DNA of 14,060 nucleotides from NCBI GenBank assembly GCA_027604685.1, contig JADHYX010000207.1, forward strand, positions 5,764 to 19,823, given 5' to 3'. This document shows positions 1 to 7,718 of this stretch, in pieces (position 1 is the first letter of the stretch; every line of letters starts with the position of its first letter). The translations under genes were made by a program, and so were the position numbers. This stretch comes from Lobulomyces angularis (Eukaryota; Chytridiomycota; Chytridiomycetes; Lobulomycetales; Lobulomycetaceae). The notes under the pieces are model-generated. The model had not been told where the DNA came from. It ran no database searches and was given only the letters and a program-made list of their open reading frames with translations.

Positions 1-49
1 TATGAGAAAAGTTATTATTTTTTATTATCGGTCTTTAGTTTTTTTTTTT

Positions 50-3000
50 TTAATTTTTATTCCTTAATTTTTGTCTACGTTCAATAATTCGATTTGCAAT
101 ATCCATCTGCATCTGAGAAACAGATTCTAACCACTAAAAAAAAACAATTTTTTTTTTTTTTAATATATATAAAAATATAAATGCAAGTAATTTTTTCTAT
201 TTCTTTATTTTTTACTACCAAATCAGCTTCCTCGTCGGTACACCGTAAACCATTTTCAAATATATTTAAATTTGAATTTGAATTATTATTGCCATTAATA
301 TTGTTGACATTAAAATTATTAAATTTAGCATTGAATTTATTTAAATTTGATTGCTCTTTTTCAATAATTTCGGAAGCAACTAGGAGTAGATTCTTATTCA
401 TTTTTTCTTCATTTTTATTGTTGTCAAAATTGATGCCACCATTATCATTATCATAATAAAGTTCTTTTAACTTATTGGTATATTCTAATCCTAAACCAAT
501 AGGAAAACTTAAATCCTCTTTGATAATGTTTTGTTTTTTTTTCTTTTTTTCATCAACTTTACTAAAAAAGTCTAACTTGACTTTGTATTCAGGCAGTTTG
601 TATGTAACTTCATTGATTATTTTTTCCTCAAAATTTCCAATCCTTGCTTCTACTTGATCATTAATTTTTTGTTGTTTAGAATTTTCAAAGTCAAGAAATT
701 TTCTTTTTTTTAAATTTCCTTTTTCTCCAATCTTTGAGGTGATCAAATGTTTTTTTGATATACTTGGAGATGATGTATTACTTTTTGACTAAAAAATAAT
801 AAAGAAATTTATAATTTTAAATAAATAAAAAATAAAAAAAAAGGAAATACACCAAAATAATAATTGGGATTTCAAAAATAACTTACATTAGAATTGATGG
901 GTGCATCAACAACTTTAGTGCTTCTCTTAATTCTTTTTGAAATATTCAAAATATTTTCAACATGTAATGGACACATCCATTTCTTCCTAATTTGTATCAA
1001 CCCAACAAAATAGCTATTTAGTGATTCAGGAGCAAATTTTTTTGCTTTTTTCAATTCGTCCTCTTCTTCGTCAACTTCACCCCATGCCCTTTTTCTTAAT
1101 TTTTTAATAAAATTTGTATCTACAATTTCCTTTTCCTCTTTGAACTCCCATGGTATATTAGGTAAGGGTGGATCAAGACAATCTAAATGCCAATGTAAAT
1201 TACAATAATCACATTTAATCATTTCAGATCTAACAAAAAATTAAAAAGAGACGAGATAAACAAAAAAAAAAGTTCATTTGTTTGTGGGTTCACCTTTCTG
1301 CTCTAGGTATAACATCTTTCGATTTTTTTGAAAGATCAAATCCAACTGAAAATGAGTTTAGTAAACTATTTTGACACTGCTTGATATCAGATTTTCCACA
1401 AGAATAGCAGCATTTGAATTTTTCTTTAATTTTTATAGGAAAATTTTCGATCACACCAATATTATTTTTTACAGACCGCGTTTTATTATTAATATTTACA
1501 ACTTCACAATTATTTACGTCAATGAAATCTCCTGTCCCAGGGTGCGTCCAAACGTTTTCATACATTTCTCTAATATCTTGGGACAGCTCAAATACTCTTG
1601 GATTCATTCCTCGCATATGGTTTAATAGTGGATCAAAAAATATATTATTTACTTTAACCTTTTTCTGTCCCCGATTCTATATTTTTTATTTTTAAGTTTA
1701 AAAAAAAAAAAAAAAAATGGTAAGTGTACTTCTTTTACAGAGCATTCTCTGCAAAACCATAATCCACTGGAAGGAATATCATATCCTTCCTCCAAACAGC
1801 AAATGTGGAAAGTTCTTGGGCAAGAATCACAACAAATTAACTTTCCTTTTTGTAAACATGCAGAACAAAAGTCATCATTTGCCATATTTTTCTAAAGAAA
1901 AATTTAATCTTCCCGAAAACTAAAACAATAATAAGGTTCACATACTTTTATGTCTTCAATTTTTAAAGGCGAGCCAGGTGTATCCGATAAAGCGGTATTC
2001 TTATTGGTAGTGTTAGACCTGGTATTAATACCATTAGTATAATTACTACCAAATTCTACTAGACCGTTTCTAATGAGATCTAAATCAGAGGATATTTCGG
2101 TTTCCAATATTCTTCTAAAATTTTCAACTGATTGAGCTTCAATTTTATAAATAACTTTTCCAGTGTGATAACGACTTTTTTCACGATTTCTACTTTCCAT
2201 TAAATCAAAAGGATTTACTAAACCAGCTGGGACGTGCACCTTAGTAAAACTTGACTTTCCTCCTGATGTAACCTCTTCATCATCACCTTTGCCTCCTAAC
2301 TTTGTTGTCATTCCACGATTTTTATTTTTTCGTTTTGCCGAATTTTCACTCTTTCCATCTCTATCCTTTTTATTTTTTATTGATTTTTCATCTTTTGATA
2401 TCGGGGTAAACAGGTGATTGTTAGAGGTTGTTCTACTACGAAGTTCTCTTTTTCTAACAGATTGTGGAGATGATTGCTCGACTGGTGTTGAACAAACTGA
2501 TGATAGGTCTTCATTGTCTTCAAAGAGTGTATTATCTTCTGCTTCTTTTAGTTTCGGTGACTATAAAAAGGATTTATTATGATTTGTTTTAATTAATGGC
2601 AAATTCCTTAATTTACCATTGTTCTAGAAGGGATACTTTCAACAGAACTTAAAGTTGAGTCAGAAGCGTAACCATCTTCGTTATCGTTTTTAGTAGAAAA
2701 TAGTTTTAAAATTGAAGATTTTCGCCTTCGTAGGTCATTTGTATTATTGAAGTTATTTGATGATATATTAGTTGAGCTTATAGATGATGCAGTATTGATA
2801 TTAATATTGTCATTATTTGAATTATTTTTAGATCTATCATTTTGTTGTTCAACTAAACTGTTTTTAAAGTTTATTTTAATTTTTCCAATTTTTTTTTCTA
2901 TTGGAAAGTTTAATGCATTTGCATCTTTATTTTGATTAAAATTTGTATTTAGGTTAGTAGTGGTGTGATCATTCGAAATTTCTATTGTTTCATTTTGTTT

Positions 3001-3279
3001 TACTTTGTTTTTTGAATTGATTTGATTCTCTTTAGCTTTGATGCCAGATTTAGATTTTTCCTCACCTATAACGTTATTAAGCTTTTGCGGAGACTTATCC
3101 AATTTTTGAAAGTTTTTTACGTGTGAATCACCGACCATTTCTCCATTATGTGTAAAATGCTTATTATTCAATGGCGTTGCTAATTTGCTCTTGTCGATAA
3201 TCTCTTCAGCTGAAGTTGACATCTCAGTGCAACTTTCTTGATGAAAAAATCCTTTTTTATTTGTAATCGGCATCTGCAT
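50..3279 (-). CDS. RCO1: Rco1/PHF12-like double PHD-finger protein, Rpd3S-type histone deacetylase subunit
   Basis: Splice model (high to low): exons 3279-2617, 2560-1946, 1891-1739, 1676-1294, 1229-887, 788-219, 133-50. Every junction keeps phase and the protein is 936 residues. PHD1 is at about 435-476 (C4HC3; CSAC, CDSC, H455, C473/C476). A following NPRVFEL segment at 502-508 resembles the FxLP-type MRG-binding motif of this family. PHD2 runs from CYSC (567-570) through CDYCNLHWHLDC (611-622) to CPLH (691-694), with two charged insertions. A YKLPEYKVKLDF block (782-793) and an amphipathic C-terminus also fit Rco1/PHF12. The N-terminal 420 residues are basic, Ser/Asn-rich and look disordered. 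In yeast, Rco1 bridges Eaf3, Sin3 and Rpd3 and suppresses cryptic transcription in gene bodies; that role is inferred here. Uncertain points: the exon 3/4 junction could also use donor 1729 or acceptor 1665, and the start could lie upstream through an intron at 3492-3343. A minus-strand AATAAA lies at 26-21, just after the stop. Confidence 0.86.
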
Positions 3280-3500
3280 ACTTCTACAAACCAAATTTAC
3301 AGAATAAATTTGCACAATTGTTATATCCGGCTTATATATATTCTAAAAATAAAAAAGTTTAACATTTTAACTATTTTATTATTTTTATTGTTATATCTTT
3401 TTTATAATTTTTTTTTTTTTTTTGGCGTATCAGCGAATTCGATAGTTTTATATTTTTTTATTCTATTTAATCTATGATTATTTTTACTTTACCTCTATAA
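3280..3500 (-). promoter_or_regulatory. Leader/promoter of the Rco1-like gene, possible leader intron
   Basis: The first ATG in the main frame is at 3279, but the frame stays open upstream to 3342, where TTTTTAG forms a possible 3' splice site. A possible donor, GAG|GTAAAG, lies at 3492. That would make a 150-bp intron (3492-3343), larger than the others. No ATG was seen in the short upstream exon, so it would be a 5' UTR intron. Alternatively the TATATATAA stretch at about 3341-3333, some 55-60 bp before the ATG, is a TATA box. The sequence does not decide between these. Confidence 0.35.
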
Positions 3501-3862
3501 TAATATGAAACTATAACTTGCCTTGTTCAATTTTTCTTTTTTTTGAGTTTTTTTCCAAACAATTTAGGTTTTTCTAGAAGTTTTACTGAAAAAAAAAAAA
3601 TAAAAAAAAAACATTAAATTAATAAAAAGTAAAATTTAAAGAAGACATTTATTTTTGTTAATAGTTATTTACGAATACATGAAGTACATTTTTTTTGTTT
3701 TCAGTTAAATTAAGAAAAGATAAAGTAAACAAATGAAATTTTTAGATTAATGAAACATGAATAGTCAACAAATAATACCCCTTAATAAGTTAATTTTAAC
3801 TTAATATCAAATACTTACTTTTTTCAATCAAGTACAGTATATAATTACCTTCTAACGTCTTC

Positions 3863-3885
3863 AAAAAAAAAAAAAAAAAAAAAAA
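3863..3885. repeat. Poly(A) run of 23
   Basis: An uninterrupted homopolymer of 23 A in intergenic DNA. Similar runs are 23 T at 7559-7581 and 22 A at 8555-8576, the latter inside an intron of the TAF1A-like gene. They are characteristic of this genome's non-coding DNA and their exact length in the assembly may be unreliable. Confidence 0.8.
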
Positions 3886-4122
3886 GACTTTTATGATAGA
3901 AATCCTTAAAAAAGAAATAAATTAATTGAATTTTAACTATAATTTGAAAGATTTGTTAAAGTGAACCAACAAATGTGATATGTGTTTTGGTAATTTAGAA
4001 ATCTTACTAAAAAATTTTTTAAACTTTTTAATTTTTAGTGAAAAAATAAGAACCATCAGCGGAAACCTTAAGTTGACAAACAAGGTAAGTAAAGGAATAA
4101 TCTTTTCGGCGCTATGAGATTC

Positions 4123-4173
4123 GCAGACAATGAAACTAATAGTAGCTAATACTACTACAAAACCTTTGTCTGC
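4123..4173. repeat. Nested inverted repeat (hairpin with internal loop)
   Basis: GCAGACAA at 4123-4130 is perfectly complementary to TTGTCTGC at 4166-4173. Inside it, TAGTAG (4140-4145) pairs with CTACTA (4152-4157) across a 6-nt loop. The two stems are separated by a nearly symmetrical 9/8-nt internal loop. The shape recalls one hairpin of an H/ACA guide RNA, but no convincing H or ACA box follows, so no RNA family is assigned. It could also be a remnant of a small inverted-repeat element or chance. Confidence 0.4.
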
Positions 4174-4550
4174 AAAAAGTTTTAACGTTGAAGTGGGGAT
4201 CCTTATAAATTAAAATTGAAAATAAAAAAGCTAACAAAATAGTACTTCTACATATTTAAGTACGCCCAAGATTTTTGATATCCGTAATTATATTTAGAAA
4301 GGAACCTTCCAAGAGTGCTAACTGTTGAATTTATGATAATTTATGTTTTAGCATCAAACAAATTTTCATTAAGAGTAATATCATAACTCTGTCATAATGC
4401 TTCAACAAGTATTTATGTGATCTAGTAATATATTAGTAAAATTTAATAAACCTAATTCCTAATGCAATACTATTATAATCTACTTGAAAGAACAATGTTG
4501 TAATTGTGAAATTATTTCTATTGAAAAAACTTCGCGTTGTTTTTACATAC

Positions 4551-4673
4551 CCCATTCTGTAATAGGAGCATTTCTCCCATGTTTTGGTATATTTTAAACC
4601 AATAACCTTGAAGTAGAAGTAACGCAAACAGTATCCCAACTCCAACAAAAGCTGCTCCAACATAATCCCTCAC
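4551..4673 (-). other. Possible isolated exon encoding a membrane helix
   Basis: Read on the minus strand from about 4673, the frame gives a strongly hydrophobic run (GAAFVGVGILFALLLLQGYW, then FKIYQN and a Leu-rich tail). It ends in phase exactly at a GTATGT donor at 4550. Codon use is less AT-extreme than the surroundings, which supports past or present coding. The Leu-Leu-Gln-x-Tyr-Trp-Phe pattern resembles the last helix of TLC-domain (ceramide synthase-like) proteins, but no other part of such a protein was found nearby. It may be a relic exon or part of a gene whose other exons cannot be recognised. A different frame over the same bases is also open, so this is weak. Confidence 0.25.
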
Positions 4674-6113
4674 CAATTATTAAAAAAAAAGAATACTTCA
4701 AAATAACCTTTGTTAATGAGGGTGTACAAGTATCAGTTTTAAGTTAAAGCTCTTCATTCCAAACATTTTTTTAAAGTTATCCAGATTATGATAGGATATG
4801 CGGGAAAGGATGGAAGTTTTCACTGGTTTAAAAAATATTAGTGTCACCAATTCTAAATAGTGTAAAGTATAGCTACAAGTAATTATCTGAAAAATGTTGG
4901 TTCCATTATAAGGATTGGGTTTATCACCATTTCTTGAATTTAGTTGAGATTGGTCCATTAAATTGTTTTCATAGTGTAGAGTAATTTTTTTTATTGTTTG
5001 TTAACATTTGGATTAGCTTTGTATAAAAATTTTTAACATTTTGAATTTAATTCAGATGCAAAAAATGGTGCAATTAAGTAACAGTAAAGAAAATCAATTT
5101 AAGCTTCAGAATTTTTTTTTTGATCTAAGTTATATTTTTAATGAAAAATCAATGAAAAATTCTAACTTTGAATTTTATTTAATCATAGTTGATGATAAAA
5201 GTTGAATATTGTAGAATAATGAATGATAACTGTAATTTCGAATAATTGGGTATGCAAGGAATAGTTCCTCTAGTCTCATAGATTGTTTCACACAGTGTAA
5301 TGATTTGATTATTATTGTCACGATAATAATCAATGTTAAAATCTGAGAAATCAAACATTAGATAACATTTCGGTGCAAGATATCCAAATTCCAAGGGTAA
5401 ATGCCAGAACTGCTATAGTTACTTAACAACGGGCTCCATTTACCGTATTAATCAAAATTATTGAAAACTTAATAGCAATCTATTTCATGATTAGAATTTC
5501 AAATTTTTATGTACCAAGGATTTCAACATATCTTCTTATCATCTCCATTTTTCCATATCTACAATACACTAAAAGCATATTTGTGGAACGAAAAAATTAA
5601 AACAACTTTGAGAGACCGTTGTTATTAACGAATCCACAAAATTCTTCTTGTACTTAAATTAATGTAAAAAAATTTTTTTTATTTATTCCGGCATCTTTTA
5701 CAAAAAGAGTGATATGACTCTGTTATTAGCTGGAAACCACCGTAAGCCGTAAGATTTGATGTATCTTGATCATATCCATAAAAAGGAGTAAAACGATACC
5801 AAATATAACTTTTTTAAAATAAAAATCCATTCTTTAAAAAATTATTCAAATGATACACAATGTGCTATAAAAATAAAAAAAGAAATAAAATTCAATGTTG
5901 AGATTTAAAAAAAAAAAAAGAAAAAAAGAATTATAAAAAAAAAAATGAAACCGGTGGTAAGTGTTAAAGTAAAATACATTGAAGTGCAAAAATATTGATT
6001 TGAAAGGATAAAAATAGAGTGAAGGTAAGATTAGTTGAAAGTTGAAGAAAATTGGAAGAAGAATCTGAACCAAGACATATTTCAAAAACGGGATTATCAC
6101 GAAGAGTTCTTTC
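4674..6113. other. AT-rich stretch with only short, conflicting open frames
   Basis: Several minus-strand frames of 40-80 codons occur here, at 4713-4958 (starting MDQSQLNSRNGDK), 5179-5394 and around 5690-5810. Overlapping frames are equally open, the frames could not be joined by phase-compatible introns, and the T-rich strand yields hydrophobic residues by composition alone. They could be relics of a decayed gene, but none is annotated as coding. The open frame at 5846-6100 is mostly poly(T) and is not credible. Confidence 0.45.
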
Positions 6114-6345
6114 TCAAACCAAAATCAAAGAATGTTTCCAAGGGAACAAAGTAGGGTAGTTTGTTGAAAAATATAGAAATATATTAGAGTTGTAAGTGCC
6201 TGCTTGTGTAACGAGCCTAAAGTTGATAACCTGACAAGATGTGCAAAAAAATTGACAGGGACAAGTTACAATTGAATGGTTGTACAGGGTTTTGGGGACG
6301 CGTTGTACACGATTTGGAAGGCAGCCTTCCCCACCCAAGAAGGGT
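6114..6345. other. GC-richer patch with dyad symmetry upstream of the Asn-rich gene
   Basis: This stretch is visibly richer in G and C than its flanks and is open in several frames on both strands, so openness is not evidence of coding. It contains GGAAGGC-A-GCCTTCC (6316-6330), a nearly perfect palindrome, followed directly by CACCC-AAGAA-GGGTTTTT, and two copies of GTTGTACA (near 6280 and 6302). It may be an upstream regulatory region for the gene beginning at 6530. A plus-strand Cys-containing frame (CLCNEPK...NLTRCAKKL) is also present and ends at a TGA, so a small unrecognised exon cannot be excluded. Confidence 0.35.
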
Positions 6346-6529
6346 TTTTGATTTTTTTGTAAATTTTTAATTTCAATTTTGTTCTACTTTTGGAAAGAGG
6401 CTCTCATCATTGGCACAAATTCTGTTCTTCTTTCCCAAATCCTATTTCTGCACAAAACCTACTCTTTTTGGCACTTTTGCCGTCTCTTCAAGTTACTTGT
6501 GACTCTTTAACTTTTGCTTGCATTTAGTT
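6346..6529 (+). promoter_or_regulatory. Pyrimidine-rich leader/core promoter of the Asn-rich gene
   Basis: The 180 bases before the ATG at 6530 are strongly T/C-rich on the coding strand, unlike the mixed A/T of neighbouring intergenic DNA, and carry two TTGGCAC copies (near 6411 and 6469). No clear TATA box is seen. Pyrimidine-rich tracts just upstream of start codons are common around fungal transcription start sites. The promoter role is inferred from position and composition only. Confidence 0.35.
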
Positions 6530-7456
6530 ATGGTTTATACTACTGCTCATGTTTCTGGTAGGTTTTTTTTTTTTTTTTTAACTCCTTTTTTAATCTTTTT
6601 AATAGAGTCTACTACGCATAACGTCAACCCTTTTAAAATGCAACTTTCCAATCAGTGTTTTTCTACTTTAAATTTGAGTAGCGAAGCTACTCCCACAAAA
6701 GATACCAACATCAATAATAAAGTTTCAGATAATTTTAATTTAAAAAACTTGAAAAAAAAATTAAGTTTAAATAATAACATTATTGGACCTGCGAATACTA
6801 AAAGTAGCCAACAGCAATTTTTATCCAATAACAATGACAATAATTACAATACCTTAATAGAAACAACTTCATCTGTACTATACCCTTCAATTCTTCAACC
6901 TTCATTAAGTTATATTAATTTAAACAATTTTTCTTCTAATTTAAGCAATATCAATCATAATCCTTCATTAAATAATAAATTAATTAAAAGTACTTCTTTT
7001 ACTCAACAACAAGTTAAAAAAAATAATTTATTAATTAATTTAAAAATTGAAAAAAAATCATTAAAAAATAACTTGAAATTTTGGAATAATTTAATTATCA
7101 AGATTACAAAACTCAAAGGACAAGAACTTGTTAATATTAAATTAAAATTTAGAAAAAATTTTAGTTTTTATCAATTATTTTTTAACCGTAGTAATATTAA
7201 AAACAATTTGGAGTATGAAACTTTTCGTGATAATAATGTAACCGACTTTTCTTTTTGTAACGCCTTTGAAAATGAAGATGTCAATGAAGATGACGAAGAT
7301 AACGACGAAGATGATACTGAAAACGATTTTTATTTTGATGAAAATTCAACTTTTGATTCCATTATTTTCAATTCCATTAAAGCACAATATTTATTTTGTG
7401 AAGGTTGTCTAAAAAGGTTATGGAATGTTTATCAATTGGTTTTTAAATACTTGTAA
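6530..7456 (+). CDS. Asn-rich protein with acidic tract, function unknown
   Basis: Two exons, 6530-6557 and 6606-7456, give a 292-residue protein. The 48-bp intron (6558-6605) has donor GGTAGGT, a long T run and acceptor TTTTTAATAG. Its length is a multiple of three and it has no stop, so the unspliced frame also reads through. The first part (about residues 20-150) is rich in Asn, Ser, Leu and Gln. A basic segment follows (about 150-200), then a strongly acidic tract (about 233-250, NEDDEDNDEDDTEND), then a hydrophobic C-terminus with a Cys pair (CEGCLKRLW) ending in FKYL. I recognise no domain or family. Asn richness fits the base composition, so it carries little meaning. The stop is TAA and the next gene converges from the other side. 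The gene looks real because of its length, its sustained frame in AT-rich DNA and a clean splice junction. Confidence 0.7.
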   Translation: MVYTTAHVSGRFFFFFLTPFLIFLIESTTHNVNPFKMQLSNQCFSTLNLSSEATPTKDTNINNKVSDNFNLKNLKKKLSLNNNIIGPANTKSSQQQFLSNNNDNNYNTLIETTSSVLYPSILQPSLSYINLNNFSSNLSNINHNPSLNNKLIKSTSFTQQQVKKNNLLINLKIEKKSLKNNLKFWNNLIIKITKLKGQELVNIKLKFRKNFSFYQLFFNRSNIKNNLEYETFRDNNVTDFSFCNAFENEDVNEDDEDNDEDDTENDFYFDENSTFDSIIFNSIKAQYLFCEGCLKRLWNVYQLVFKYL

Positions 7457-7718
7457 GATAATTTAAATAATTTATTTTTTTTTAACCTAGTAAATGATGA
7501 ACAAAACCAAAGAAAATAATTTTCTTTTTTTATATTCTTGTAATTAATTTTTCTATCCTTTTTTTTTTTTTTTTTTTTTTTAATTGTTTTTCATTTTTAA
7601 TTTGTAAAAAAAAAAATAAAAAAAAATTTTGTTATATTTTCTTCTTCTTTTCTCTTTAAATAAAATAGTCAATCATTCAATTAAATTTTTAGTTCAAAAG
7701 CTTTTTTTAATTTTTCCC
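7457..7718. other. Convergent 3' intergenic region
   Basis: This lies between the ends of the Asn-rich gene (plus) and the TAF1A-like gene (minus). It contains an uninterrupted run of 23 T (7559-7581) and an AATAAA at 7615-7620 on the plus strand that could serve polyadenylation of the Asn-rich gene. No gene is seen. Confidence 0.5.

Larger units (their letters stand above)
3501..4550. other. AT-rich stretch without a recognisable gene
   Basis: This region carries no open frame of convincing length or composition on either strand. It holds an uninterrupted run of 23 A at 3863-3885, several shorter A/T runs, and a nested inverted repeat at 4123-4173 listed separately. A 46-nt plus-strand segment (4039-4084) is flanked by good-looking splice signals, but the frame fails upstream. 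No tRNA boxes or other RNA gene signatures were found. Confidence 0.5.

Noticed and set aside
1371..1923. Plus-strand frames over the PHD-finger exons
   Set aside because: They are shadows of the minus-strand Rco1-like exons, which carry the zinc-ligand pattern.
4039..4084. Plus-strand 46-nt segment flanked by TTTTTAG and GTAAGT, reading EKIRTISGNLKLTNK
   Set aside because: The only open frame needs a phase-2 upstream exon, and the candidate upstream exon has a TGA a few codons earlier; no downstream exon could be joined.
5846..6100. 84-codon minus-strand frame rich in Phe, Leu and Tyr
   Set aside because: It arises from poly(T) tracts; there are no motifs, no plausible splice partners and low complexity throughout.
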